Source: an uncultured Desulfobulbus sp.
GTDB lineage: Bacteria; Desulfobacterota; Desulfobulbia; Desulfobulbales; Desulfobulbaceae
NCBI RefSeq assembly: GCF_963664075.1
Contig: NZ_OY760916.1
Location: forward strand, 3,865,001-3,929,000
Direction: 5' to 3'
Length of the DNA: 64,000 nt
The stretch's first letter is position 1, and the number at the start of each line of letters is the position of its first letter. Positions 47,695-57,279 of this stretch are shown piece by piece. Made by a program: the position numbers and the translations under genes. A model generated the notes under the pieces. The model was not told the origin of the DNA. It saw only the letters and a list, made by a program, of their open reading frames with translations, and did no database searches.

Positions 47695-47954
47695 CCTTTA
47701 AGCGAGACGCCGCTTCACCGTCAAGAAGACCACGGGAGGAAAACTCTTTTATGAGCAGCGAGCCGCTTTTTAACGCCAGATACAGGCGAATGCATTCCTA
47801 CGTCCTGCGTTCAGCACTACCATTCTGGTAGTGCTTCCAGTATATTCCAGAGCAATATTTATTTCCTTTGAGAGGCCGGGCTTGTCCAACCCCGGATAAG
47901 ATTGTGGTTCGTTCGTGCCTCACTCACACAATCTATCCTTATTCGTTAGAATTG

Positions 47955-48069
47955 TGAAATCCCTCAGATGTCACGGGATGACATTGATGTTGCTGCTACA
48001 GCGAAGGGCGTCAGGCTCCACCAGGAGGGCGCCATCTCGTCTTTTCTCGCTGAGGTTCAGTCCTAATCA
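47955..48069. repeat. MITE-like repeat copy 4, right fragment
   Basis: GAAATCCCTCAGATGTCACG through GCTGAGGTTCAGTCCTAATC continues the repeat interrupted at 45650, matching the interior and right end of the copy at 41313. Confidence 0.65.
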
Positions 48070-48607
48070 AAAACGTTATACACTTCCCCCCTTTAAAAGA
48101 TTTATATTATGCATTTTTTAACTACAGGGGTATTGTATATGATGATTACTTGCTTGTATAAGCATTCATCAGTGCGTCAGTTTTGTTGTTTGCAACTTGC
48201 CGATTAAGAAACTTTTTCGGCAAGTTGCAGGCAATGAAAGTGGCGTACTGATAGATGCCCCAAAGGGGAGCGGGTGAAACTGAACGATACACGAATTTGT
48301 AAAAAAAACGTTGTCTCATTAAAAAGATGCGCTGTTCAGTGCCCACCCGCCGTCACGGATTCAAGGTCACAGCGATGAAAACGCGTGATAACGATTGTGT
48401 TGAGCATTGCTCATCCGCTATAAATCAACTGTTCGCTGTCGCTGATTCAGGTGAGAATTAAAGTGACAGGAATCAATCCACCACGTTTAATTTATGCAGC
48501 AACGTATAAAAATGAATATTTTTAAATTTTGGTTTGCTCTATCGTTTTTATGTATGTAGCATAATTTGTCAAATTATTTATGATTTTGAGTTTTCGGAGA
48601 AGAGCAC
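48070..48607. other. Upstream region of the polysaccharide locus
   Basis: About 540 bp without a credible gene. It contains a perfect 13-bp inverted repeat (TGCAACTTGCCGA / TCGGCAAGTTGCA, 48191-48229, 13-nt loop), which could be a regulator site or terminator. AT-rich sequence just before 48608 probably holds the promoter. I found no convincing sigma-54 match here. Confidence 0.5.
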
Positions 48608-49363
48608 ATGAAAAAATTATCCCTGGCAGTCAAAGCACTCGTTTGTATCAGTCTTAGTTTATGCATGCTCGCCGTATCTTGGGCTGCAGAGTCCAGCGGA
48701 GACGGCATCGTCTCAGACAAGGTAAAAGAACAATATCGTCAGGAAATTCTAGGAACTCAAGGTACATTCGACAAAGAATATATCATAGGGTATCGCGATA
48801 TACTCTACATTGAGGTGTATGGAGAGGGCTCAATGGCCATTGGGCCTACCGCTCCGGCCACGACTGCCATGGATGCAGGAGCCCTGCCCACCTCTGAGGT
48901 ACGTGGCCGAGGAACAGGATCGGAAGTTGGCATGGATGGCCGAGTTTCCCTGCGACACGTCGGAGATGTTTATGTCGTCGGGTTGACACTGGGGCAACTT
49001 GCCGACTACCTCAAAAAACTCTATAGCGCCATTTATGATGCCCCCACCGTCATCACGACCCTGTTGCAGAGCAACAGCCGCCAATACACCGTGATGGGCC
49101 AGGTAAAAGCCCCGGGACTCTTTCATATGGACTTTCCGACAACTATAGTGAAAGCAATCGCCAAAGCTGGCGGATTCACTGAGTGGGCAAATGCAGAAAT
49201 CACTGTTATCCGCCAGGGTAATGACCTCACTATTGAAAAAGGCAAACAAGCCTCTGGCAATCAGGTTAAAAAATTCACCTTTGATTATGATGACTTCCTT
49301 GAGGGAAAACAAGCCGAAAAAAATATTCTGCTTGAACCCGGTGATGTCGTAGTCGCCCACTAA
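48608..49363 (+). CDS. Wza-like polysaccharide export protein
   Basis: A 251-residue periplasmic/outer-membrane protein with a signal peptide (cleavage near SWAAES; no lipobox Cys, unlike Wza), a Poly_export domain (YIIGYRDILYIEVYGEG, DGRVSLRHVGDVYVVGLT) and an SLBB-type domain (YTVMGQVKAPGLFHM, ILLEPGDVVV). Such proteins form the outer-membrane channel for exopolysaccharide or capsule export. GGAGAAGAG precedes the ATG. First gene of the polysaccharide locus. Confidence 0.9.
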   Translation: MKKLSLAVKALVCISLSLCMLAVSWAAESSGDGIVSDKVKEQYRQEILGTQGTFDKEYIIGYRDILYIEVYGEGSMAIGPTAPATTAMDAGALPTSEVRGRGTGSEVGMDGRVSLRHVGDVYVVGLTLGQLADYLKKLYSAIYDAPTVITTLLQSNSRQYTVMGQVKAPGLFHMDFPTTIVKAIAKAGGFTEWANAEITVIRQGNDLTIEKGKQASGNQVKKFTFDYDDFLEGKQAEKNILLEPGDVVVAH

Positions 49364-49379
49364 TACCCGGTACAGTTCC

Positions 49380-50780
49380 ATGCATCTTACTTTTCATACG
49401 ATCCGGCCAATCACGATAGCCCTGTGCTGTGCAGGGCTACTTTTGACTACGGCACATGCACGCCAGACCAGTGTTCGAGGTTCTCTTAGCACAGGCATGA
49501 ACATCAGAGACCGCTCGTATGATCAGAACTACACCGGCAGTTCAAATAGTGATCAACAAAAGCTTTTTATTAGTCCTGCAATTGTGATCAGTTCTCAAGG
49601 GCTCTACGATCAGATCGATTTCGAGTATGCGCCATCCTTCAACTATGACTTTGAAGATAGTAACACCACTATCGATCACAAGTTGAATATGAATGCGAGA
49701 CGAGAACTCTCCTCACGTTGGTCGCTTTCTCTTTCAGACTATTTTTCGTATTCAGACGATACAGATTCGTATTATACTTATTCCGAAGATCAAACAGATA
49801 CAACAGACACCTCTGGCGATGCAGACCAGGTATCCCGCGACCAGACAGGCCGCCGTTACTGGACGAACCGGGCAGGCATTCATAGCTCATATCTACTTGG
49901 CCAGAACACCCAACTTAATGGGGGGTATACCTATTCTGTTTTACGAAACGATACCGGCAGCAATGGCGCCAATTATGACGAATACGATAAACACGCCTTT
50001 TCAGCGGATTTAGCACACACTTTTGATGCTCAATGGCGTTCGAACCTTGGCCTGAATTACACCCGTGGTCTTTACGATCAAGCCTCAACCACCTCTTCCA
50101 GCTCAGACCTCCATCAATATGGTGTGAATGGAGGGATGGAATACGTGCATTCCCAGAAAAATTCATTCCCGCTCCAATACAATTACGCTCTGAGTGATTA
50201 CGACGCCGTCACCCGCAGAGATATTAGCTCTCAGGAGCTCTCACTGGGCTGGACTCATTCCTTTGATCCGCAGACCCAGTTCCGTATTGGTGGCGGCCCT
50301 TCTTATGCCAAAACCGAGGGACTTGATGCGGAATGGGGGTACAACGCCTACCTGACGCTCAGTAAAAAATTTCAGCATACCACCTGTATGCTTCAACTGA
50401 ACAAACAGTTTGAGACCAACAACTTCAGCGGCACCGATGAATCCGGAGTCGAAGATACCTATAATGCTGTCTTTCGCCTGAATCACCAGTACACTAAAGC
50501 CCTTAACCTCAACAGCTTTGCCCGTTACAGCAAGCAGTCACAGATTAATCCTCAAGGAATCTACCAGACAACGACCTCCACTTCCCAAACCGGTGACAAC
50601 AGCTACGATAAAAATATTTACGAAGCAGGGGTGGGGCTGCGCTATACGTTCAGCAAAATCTACTCCGCAGGGGTGAACTATTCGTATTATGTCTCAGATG
50701 GGCAGCTTAACAGCGATCAGTATGACGAACACAGAATTATGTTTACTCTCAGCATGTCCAAGAAGTTCTTGCATAAGTAA
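49380..50780 (+). CDS. Outer-membrane beta-barrel protein of the polysaccharide locus
   Basis: A 466-residue protein with a signal peptide (IALCCAGLLLTTAHA) and a repetitive series of amphipathic strands rich in Tyr, Ser and Asn, such as YSYYVSDGQL and SLSDYFSYSDD. It resembles the outer-membrane barrels (BBP2-type or TIGR03016-type) found beside Wza-like genes in exopolysaccharide loci. It is 16 nt after the export gene, suggesting joint function in export. The exact family is uncertain. Confidence 0.75.
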   Translation: MHLTFHTIRPITIALCCAGLLLTTAHARQTSVRGSLSTGMNIRDRSYDQNYTGSSNSDQQKLFISPAIVISSQGLYDQIDFEYAPSFNYDFEDSNTTIDHKLNMNARRELSSRWSLSLSDYFSYSDDTDSYYTYSEDQTDTTDTSGDADQVSRDQTGRRYWTNRAGIHSSYLLGQNTQLNGGYTYSVLRNDTGSNGANYDEYDKHAFSADLAHTFDAQWRSNLGLNYTRGLYDQASTTSSSSDLHQYGVNGGMEYVHSQKNSFPLQYNYALSDYDAVTRRDISSQELSLGWTHSFDPQTQFRIGGGPSYAKTEGLDAEWGYNAYLTLSKKFQHTTCMLQLNKQFETNNFSGTDESGVEDTYNAVFRLNHQYTKALNLNSFARYSKQSQINPQGIYQTTTSTSQTGDNSYDKNIYEAGVGLRYTFSKIYSAGVNYSYYVSDGQLNSDQYDEHRIMFTLSMSKKFLHK

Positions 50781-50963
50781 CCAATATTGCGCACATCACG
50801 TTGTGAGCTATTTCTCAACACGATTCTTTCCTTGCCCAACGCTACTCGCATCACTTATACTTTATAAATTCCTTTCGGGGCTCTCTGAAAATAGCAGCAG
50901 ACATTTCTGAAAAATTTACCTTGCGTCGTTAAACCTGTAACCGTACGAGAGTAGATTTTTGTT

Positions 50964-52454
50964 ATGAGTACGAGCGTATTAAGCTCGGCCTTTCATTGCC
51001 AATCAAATTCCCATCACTGCCCTGTATTAACAGGAATATCTCCCATGCAAAATGACCCAAACGATTTCGGCACAAATATTTTACTCATTGATGCAATCTG
51101 CTCTGCGCTGGCATTCCTTGGCGCCTTTTCTGTAAGAGAATTCCTGCCGCATACAGAAGTTCTCGACATATATTCTCACATTTTCCTGATCCCCCTCCTG
51201 CTCGCAATCACCATAAGCCTCCTCTCGTATTTTGGTGCCTATAAAGGGCCAAATCGAATGACTTTTGGCAGTTACGCCTGGGCGATTATCAAAACCGTTT
51301 TTATAACGGTGAGTGCGCTGCTTGCGTTACTTTACTTCCTGCGTATTGAGTACATCAGCCATGCTGTCCTCCTCATTTTTGCTGCACTAGAAATTTCAGC
51401 ATTGTCGTTGGTTCGAGCCTGGGCGATTTACTCATTCAAGCAGCAAGTTCGGGAAGGAAAGAATAAATTACGCGTCCTCGTTGTTGGCACCCGCCAACGA
51501 GCCCAGGAGCTAGTAAAAGCTCTGCAGCATCAGGTCATATGGGGGGTCCAGGTTGTAGGATTTATCGATCCCGACCCAGCCTATCTCGGCCAAGAAATTC
51601 TCGGAGTACCGGTGATAGGAACGGTCGAGAATATGCATGAATGCCTCAAAGATCATGTCTTTGACGAGGTAATAATTGCCATCCCCCGTTCACTTTTAGA
51701 CGATGCTGAACCCATTGTCATGGCCTGTGAAGAAGAGGGTGTTCGTCTTCGCTTCATGGCGGACGTCTTCAATGTGCAGGTTGCCCGTATTTCCCTCAGC
51801 CAAATACAGGGTATTCCATTGCTCAATATGGAACCCGTGGCTCAGGATCCACAACAATTACTGGCAAAACGAATTTTTGACCTGACTCTGACAGTGCTGG
51901 CCATTCCGATTCTGATTCCTTTATTTGCCTTGGTTGCGCTTGCAATAAAGATAGATTCTCCGGGGCCAGCATTCTTCGTCCAACAGCGTGTGGGGCTGCG
52001 GAAACATCTCTTTCCTATGATTAAATTTCGTTCCATGCATACAGATGCAGAAGAACGTCTCAAAGAAATTGAGCACCTCAATGAAGCAGATGGCCCCATA
52101 TTTAAAATCGAGAATGATCCCCGGGTAACACGTGTTGGTAATTTCATCCGACGGACCAGTATTGATGAATTGCCACAGCTCATCAATGTCTTGCGCGGAG
52201 AAATGAGCCTGGTGGGCCCAAGACCCATGTCCCAACGAGATGTAGCCCTCTTTGATCGCGGGATTCAAAGGAAACGATTCAGTGTGCAACCCGGCCTGAC
52301 CTGCATTTGGCAGATTTCAGGAAGAAGCAACCTGCCCTTTGAAAAATGGTTGGAGCTGGACCTGGAATACATAAACAACTGGAGTTTCTGGCTGGATATC
52401 AAAATTCTCTTCAAAACAATACCAGCGGTTTTAAAATCCAAGGGAGCCGTATGA
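50964..52454 (+). CDS. Undecaprenyl-phosphate sugar phosphotransferase (WbaP/WcaJ type)
   Basis: A 496-residue polyprenyl-phosphate hexose-1-phosphate transferase that starts the repeat unit. It has four N-terminal membrane helices, a Rossmann-like CoA-binding-type domain (RVLVVGTRQRAQELV) and the C-terminal catalytic domain: KRIFDLTLTVLAIP, FKFRSM-like IKFRSMHTDAE, DPRVTRVGNFIRRTSIDELPQL and LVGPRPM. An ATG at 51045 is an alternative start. Its stop overlaps the next gene's ATG. Confidence 0.9.
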   Translation: MSTSVLSSAFHCQSNSHHCPVLTGISPMQNDPNDFGTNILLIDAICSALAFLGAFSVREFLPHTEVLDIYSHIFLIPLLLAITISLLSYFGAYKGPNRMTFGSYAWAIIKTVFITVSALLALLYFLRIEYISHAVLLIFAALEISALSLVRAWAIYSFKQQVREGKNKLRVLVVGTRQRAQELVKALQHQVIWGVQVVGFIDPDPAYLGQEILGVPVIGTVENMHECLKDHVFDEVIIAIPRSLLDDAEPIVMACEEEGVRLRFMADVFNVQVARISLSQIQGIPLLNMEPVAQDPQQLLAKRIFDLTLTVLAIPILIPLFALVALAIKIDSPGPAFFVQQRVGLRKHLFPMIKFRSMHTDAEERLKEIEHLNEADGPIFKIENDPRVTRVGNFIRRTSIDELPQLINVLRGEMSLVGPRPMSQRDVALFDRGIQRKRFSVQPGLTCIWQISGRSNLPFEKWLELDLEYINNWSFWLDIKILFKTIPAVLKSKGAV

Positions 52455-53611
52455 CCCAGGAGCAGCACACACCCGAGGAAAGTAAAGACGTCGCAGCATT
52501 GAGAGAAGCCTTAAACAGAGATGTGTATTGTTTGTTTGGCCTGCCTGTTGATAATCACACACTTACCTCCGCCAAAAAAATATTGCGAGAACGCATCAAA
52601 CAAGGCCGCAAAACCGTCCTTTCAACAGTCAACCTCAACTGGGTAGCACAATCACTACGAGATTCGAATTTTCGCCAGGCCATTCTCAACAGTGATTTAG
52701 TGGTCATTGATGGCCATCCACTGCTGTGGCTCGCCAAACTCATAGGCTGCCCCATGAAGGAGACCGTACCCGGCTCCACCCTCATTGATGAGTTGCTCAA
52801 TGAAAGTGAACAGCCACCACTGTCAATTTTTCTTTTTGGCGGCGATGGAGACACTGCAGCACTGGCAATGCAACGCATTAACGAACGTGAGAACGCCGGA
52901 TTAAAAGCAGTGGGTGCACTCAACCCAGGCTTTGGCAGTGTGGAAGAGATGAGTTCTGCGGAAATACTGGACACAATTAACGCTGCTCAACCAGACATTC
53001 TCCTGGTTGCTCTGGGCGCCCAAAAAGGCACGCAATGGATCGAATATAATCGCGACCGACTGAACGCAAAAGTGATCAGCCACCTCGGAGCTACTATCAA
53101 TTTCCTCGCAGGCACGGTCGTACGAGCGCCACGTTGGGTCCAAAAATGCGGTTTCGAATGGGGCTGGAGGATTGCTCAGGAACCAAAGTTATTTGGCCGT
53201 TACCTGTTAGATGGCTTGAAACTCTCTGGATTTCTCATACCACGAATACCTGTTTGGTTAAAATACCTTAAACTGGCTCGACAATCACAGGTCCAAGCAT
53301 CTTCACATACAATTCAACCTCGGATAAGCGAATCGGACACGATTACCCTTCTACTACCATCTCGACTTTGTCACGAGCATGTACTTGAACTACAAAACAT
53401 TATAAAAAATTCATTCTCAAAAAATGATCATTTTATTCTAGATTTTGAAAAAACATTTTTTGCCGACATTTCTTTTTGGGGAATATTGATTCTCCTAGAC
53501 GAAAAAGTCGACCAAAAATCTAAAATAACTATAGATAAGAGCCGACTTACAATGTGCTCTGAAGCTCGGCTATTTTGCCCTCCTCGAAGAAAACCATTCT
53601 GCAATAAATAG
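52451..53611 (+). CDS. WecG/TagA/CpsF glycosyltransferase with C-terminal STAS-like part
   Basis: A 386-residue protein starting ATGA-coupled to the sugar transferase. Residues 20-260 match WecG/TagA: STVNLNWVAQS, VVIDGHPLLWLAKLIG, FLFGGDGDTAA, LVALGAQKGTQWIE and HLGATINFLAGTVVRAP. This family adds the second sugar of a repeat unit. The tail from about residue 305 (TITLLLPSRL...HFILDFEKTFFADISFWGILILL) looks like a STAS fold, but the last 20 residues seem out of frame; see findings. Confidence 0.85.
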   Translation: MTQEQHTPEESKDVAALREALNRDVYCLFGLPVDNHTLTSAKKILRERIKQGRKTVLSTVNLNWVAQSLRDSNFRQAILNSDLVVIDGHPLLWLAKLIGCPMKETVPGSTLIDELLNESEQPPLSIFLFGGDGDTAALAMQRINERENAGLKAVGALNPGFGSVEEMSSAEILDTINAAQPDILLVALGAQKGTQWIEYNRDRLNAKVISHLGATINFLAGTVVRAPRWVQKCGFEWGWRIAQEPKLFGRYLLDGLKLSGFLIPRIPVWLKYLKLARQSQVQASSHTIQPRISESDTITLLLPSRLCHEHVLELQNIIKNSFSKNDHFILDFEKTFFADISFWGILILLDEKVDQKSKITIDKSRLTMCSEARLFCPPRRKPFCNK

Positions 53612-53756
53612 ATACTTTACCATATAAGACTCTAGGAACAAATCCACCTCACTCTGAGAAGAATCACCTAACATCGATAATGAATATGCTTATTAAAATA
53701 AATAGCTATCAAAAAGATATTTTATTGGGCGACAGTCACACTAAAGGGATTGGTCC

Positions 53757-54845
53757 ATGAAAATCACTTTCATATTACCACATGCGGGGCTATCTGGGGG
53801 GATTAAAGTAGTATCAATTTATGCAGAGATTTTGAAAAATCGTGGACATACAGTAAATGTTATTTCCACTCCTCGCCGATCACTTTCAATTAAACAAAAA
53901 ATTAAATTATTCCTTACCCGTGGAAAATGGGTTTTCCATACTAAGAACGAGAAATCTTTCTTTGATGACAAAACAGTAAATCATATAATAATTGATAAAT
54001 ACAGAGATATTACAGATAATGATGTACCGAATGCTGACATTGTTATAGCAACATTCTGGATAACCGCTTATTGGGTAAACAAATTATCACCTTCAAAAGG
54101 TGTAAAAGTCTATTTTATACAAGGGAAAGAAGCTGAATTCCCAAATATTCCTCACAATCTCGTAAAAAAAACATATAGTTTTCCTTTAGATAAAATAACT
54201 ATTTCTCAATCATTGAAGGAGTGGATCAAAAATTTTGACCGAAATAGTAATATATTTGTTGTAAAAAACAGTGTCGATACTAATCAGTTTCATGCTACAT
54301 TTAGGAACATGAGATCTGAACCATCGATCGGTTTCATGTATTCCGATTCATGGATAAAGGGATCTGATTTGATCGCAGATGTCCTTAGAGAAATTCAAGA
54401 TACATTTAAATATTTAAGAATTTATTCTTACGGGTCATGCGATATTGATAAATCTCTCTTCATGGGGCTCAACATTGAACACACTACACAACCTGAACAA
54501 AGCAGAATTCGTGATATTTATGAAAAATGTGATGTGTGGTTATGTGGAAGCAGAATGGAAGGTTTCCATTTACCACCACTAGAAGCAATGGCTTGTCGGT
54601 GTCCTGTTGTTTCAACAGCAGTAGGTGGCCCTCTTGATATAGTTCAAGACGGAATCAATGGATTCATCGCACCTATAGACGACAAAAACAAATTAGTCGA
54701 GTTAGCAGTAAGAATCCTCTCCTTGTCCAATGCAGAATGGATTAAGATGTCCAATCAAGCATATCGAACAGCTATTATTTACACCTGGGATGATGCGGCT
54801 GAATTACTAGAAAATCACCTTACCGATCTTTTAGTCCAGAAGTAA
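53757..54845 (+). CDS. GT4-type glycosyltransferase
   Basis: A 362-residue GT-B glycosyltransferase with an N-terminal LPHAGLSGGIKVVSIYAEIL, a linker and a C-terminal domain with SRMEGFHLPPLEAMACRCPVVSTAVGGPLDIV, the family-4 nucleotide-sugar motif. It is clearly AT-rich compared with neighbours, suggesting recent acquisition. It likely extends the polysaccharide repeat unit. It is 13 nt upstream of the ABC permease gene. Confidence 0.88.
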   Translation: MKITFILPHAGLSGGIKVVSIYAEILKNRGHTVNVISTPRRSLSIKQKIKLFLTRGKWVFHTKNEKSFFDDKTVNHIIIDKYRDITDNDVPNADIVIATFWITAYWVNKLSPSKGVKVYFIQGKEAEFPNIPHNLVKKTYSFPLDKITISQSLKEWIKNFDRNSNIFVVKNSVDTNQFHATFRNMRSEPSIGFMYSDSWIKGSDLIADVLREIQDTFKYLRIYSYGSCDIDKSLFMGLNIEHTTQPEQSRIRDIYEKCDVWLCGSRMEGFHLPPLEAMACRCPVVSTAVGGPLDIVQDGINGFIAPIDDKNKLVELAVRILSLSNAEWIKMSNQAYRTAIIYTWDDAAELLENHLTDLLVQK

Positions 54846-54858
54846 GAGGAACTCAAAC

Positions 54859-55674
54859 ATGAACGAAACCTTCATACGGCCCCGTAAAGGCTGGATCAAT
54901 ATCGACTGGGCCGAATTATACCGCTACCGAGAGCTCCTTTTTTTTCTTACTTGGCGAGATATCCTTGTGCGCTACAAACAGACTGCGCTAGGGATTGCAT
55001 GGGCCATATTGCAGCCTGTCTTCATGATGCTGGTCTTTACTGTTATTTTTGGCAAACTTGCCAAGATCGACTCACAGGGATTCCCTTACGCGGTATTTGT
55101 CTATGCGGGGTTACTCCCATGGACTTTTTTTTCAAATGCTGTCAGCCAATCAGGACTCAGTTTGGTTAACCAGCAAAATCTCCTAACAAAAATTTACTTC
55201 CCCCGCCTTTTTGTCCCTACTGCAAGCGTAGGAGCTGGATTAGTAGACCTAACTCTATCTTTCGTAGTGTATGGTTTTATACTGTTTTGCTACGGTATTT
55301 CTCCATCGCCTGATGTCATATGGCTCCCCTTATTAGTACTATTAACTGTTTTAGCGACATTGGGTTTCGGCTACACACTAGCAGCATTGACCGTCAGCTA
55401 CCGAGACTTTCGTTTTCTGATCCCATTTATGCTCCAGGCAATGATGTATATTAGCCCTGTAATCTACCCAGTAAAACTGGTACCAAGCCAATATCACTGG
55501 CTTCTGGCCATCAACCCCATGACCGGAATTATCGACGCATTTCGCGCGGCCATCCTTGGCACCCCCTGGAACCTGATCACACTGCTGGTTTCCACAACGG
55601 TCACCATCGGCCTGTTTCTCTTCGGATTGTTTTTTTTCCGCAAAACTGAACGGCGTTTTGCCGATATTGCCTGA
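54859..55674 (+). CDS. wzm: ABC-2 polysaccharide export permease (Wzm type)
   Basis: A 271-residue membrane protein with about six helices, opening with a short cytoplasmic segment and the family motif [36 protein letters not shown]. It pairs with the ATPase encoded 18 nt downstream to export undecaprenyl-linked polysaccharide across the inner membrane. The presence of this pair implies ABC-dependent export, in parallel with or instead of Wzx/Wzy. Confidence 0.92.
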   Translation: MNETFIRPRKGWINIDWAELYRYRELLFFLTWRDILVRYKQTALGIAWAILQPVFMMLVFTVIFGKLAKIDSQGFPYAVFVYAGLLPWTFFSNAVSQSGLSLVNQQNLLTKIYFPRLFVPTASVGAGLVDLTLSFVVYGFILFCYGISPSPDVIWLPLLVLLTVLATLGFGYTLAALTVSYRDFRFLIPFMLQAMMYISPVIYPVKLVPSQYHWLLAINPMTGIIDAFRAAILGTPWNLITLLVSTTVTIGLFLFGLFFFRKTERRFADIA

Positions 55675-55691
55675 TCCAAGGAGAGACAAAA

Positions 55692-56951
55692 ATGAGCCAA
55701 AACGTTATCCAAGTTTCCGACCTGGGAAAATCCTATCGCTTGGGACTTCGCGAAAAACAAGCCGACACCTTCAGAGACCTCCTCACCGGCTTGGTTCGTG
55801 CGCCCATGCAGAGAATTCGAAACCTCGGAGAGCATACTCTTGAATCAGAAGATGCCTTTTGGGCGCTCAGAGATGTTTCTTTTGCCATTCAACCCGGTGA
55901 AGTCGTTGGTATTATAGGAAGAAACGGTGCTGGAAAATCAACCCTGCTCAAGGTCCTTTCCCGTATCACCGAGCCAACGAAGGGCGAAATTCGCCTACGC
56001 GGGCGGATTTCATCGTTATTGGAAGTCGGCACCGGTTTTCACCCGGAATTAACCGGACGGGAAAATATTTTCCTCAACGGCTCTATTCTCGGCATGTCTA
56101 AGGCTGAAATCAAAGCAAAATTTGACCAGATAGTTGCCTTTTCTGAAATTGAAAAATTCCTCGACACTCCGGTCAAACGCTATTCCTCCGGTATGTATGT
56201 GCGCCTTGCATTTGCCGTGGCAGCTCATCTCGAACCTGAGATTCTCATTGTTGATGAAGTGCTGGCCGTAGGTGACCTAGAATTTCAAAAAAAATGTATA
56301 GGAAAAATGGGTGAGGTGGCCCGAGAGGGGAGGACTGTACTCATAGTCAGCCACAATATGAGCGCGATCCAGGCTCTATGCAAACGAGTAATACTTCTTC
56401 GCTCGGGACAATTGGTGGAGGATGGCCCGACCTCTGACGTTATCAAAAATTATCTGAAGTTCCTTGAGAAGAGATCCGTTGACCCATTCAACAATAACCC
56501 TGAACGCAAATGCACCGGTGAAATCATGTTGACAAAGGTGCAGATGCTTGACCAATGGCACAACCCATTGCCCCAGCCCATCGCTGGCGAAACGCTAGTC
56601 CTCCAATTTGACTACGAAAACAATACAGATAACGCCCGTGCCGATTTTGTGATGACCATCTACAATCATTTTGGAATCGGCGTCAGCAGTGTTGGGACGA
56701 GATTGGCTGGGACTTCACTCACGCTTCGCAAAACTGGCCATTTTCTTTGCACACTCCCAGCCTTGCCGCTGCCCTTCGGTGATTACCGGGTCGCCGTAGC
56801 TGTGCAGATTGATGGAAAAAATATTGACCATATCCCCAACATCTTGTGCTTTTCAGTAACGCTTTCCCGGTTTTATAAAACTGGGCTATCGCCGGATATT
56901 AATTATTCCACATCATTGATGCAGTGCGAGTGGAGCTTTGACCTCGACTAA
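55692..56951 (+). CDS. wzt: ABC polysaccharide export ATPase (Wzt type)
   Basis: A 419-residue ATPase with Walker A ([11 protein letters not shown]), the signature [12 protein letters not shown] and Walker B ([12 protein letters not shown]), then a C-terminal beta-sandwich domain of about 160 residues (from about residue 260) like the Wzt domain that binds the modified end of the glycan. Such a C-terminal domain suggests terminal-modification-dependent export. It follows wzm by 18 nt. Confidence 0.93.
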   Translation: MSQNVIQVSDLGKSYRLGLREKQADTFRDLLTGLVRAPMQRIRNLGEHTLESEDAFWALRDVSFAIQPGEVVGIIGRNGAGKSTLLKVLSRITEPTKGEIRLRGRISSLLEVGTGFHPELTGRENIFLNGSILGMSKAEIKAKFDQIVAFSEIEKFLDTPVKRYSSGMYVRLAFAVAAHLEPEILIVDEVLAVGDLEFQKKCIGKMGEVAREGRTVLIVSHNMSAIQALCKRVILLRSGQLVEDGPTSDVIKNYLKFLEKRSVDPFNNNPERKCTGEIMLTKVQMLDQWHNPLPQPIAGETLVLQFDYENNTDNARADFVMTIYNHFGIGVSSVGTRLAGTSLTLRKTGHFLCTLPALPLPFGDYRVAVAVQIDGKNIDHIPNILCFSVTLSRFYKTGLSPDINYSTSLMQCEWSFDLD

Positions 56952-56989
56952 CTTTCCTTTTTTCAACACAAGTAGCAGTATGAGTTGAC

Positions 56990-57262
56990 ATGCGAATTCT
57001 TATTGAAAATGGTTGTTATGAAATAAAAAACATTGGTGACTGGGCCATGTTGGAAGTCGCGTTGCAACGGATTCACACCATGTTTCCTGAGGCAGAACTC
57101 CTTGTCTTCACAATTACCCCTGATACTTTGCGACGGTACTTCCCAGAAGCAACCACGATTTCGCCAGATATAAAGGATAAAGGGCTGAGACTTTGGTGCC
57201 AACCATGGAATATACTTGGAGGTCTGCACAAATTGCTGCCCAAGGCAGCTCAACCATTGTAA
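56990..57262 (+). pseudogene. Polysaccharide pyruvyltransferase, N-terminal fragment
   Basis: Ninety residues remain, beginning MRILIENGCYEIKNIGDWAMLEVAL, the NIGD-type start of the PF04230 family, and then end at the left end of the IS66 element (GTAACCGATC from 57259). The final few residues are IS-encoded. The rest of the gene is not seen after the element, so the gene was probably inactivated and partly deleted. Confidence 0.8.
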
Positions 57263-57279
57263 CCGATCAGGGGGCCCCC

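Larger units (their letters stand above)
45651..47954 (+). mobile_element. IS91-type element with associated tyrosine recombinase
   Basis: An insertion of about 2.3 kb between the two halves of a dispersed repeat. It carries a tyrosine recombinase gene and an HUH (IS91-type) transposase gene 2 nt apart. The right end has a bulged hairpin (GGATAAGATTGTG / CACACAATCTATCC, 47896-47935), as expected for a rolling-circle element, and a perfect 10-bp hairpin at 47813-47835. Boundaries are inferred from where the repeat stops and resumes and could be off by several bases. Confidence 0.75.

Noticed and set aside
48146..48346. A 66-codon minus-strand frame upstream of the polysaccharide locus
   Set aside because: No ribosome binding site or recognisable features, and it overlaps the 13-bp inverted repeat.
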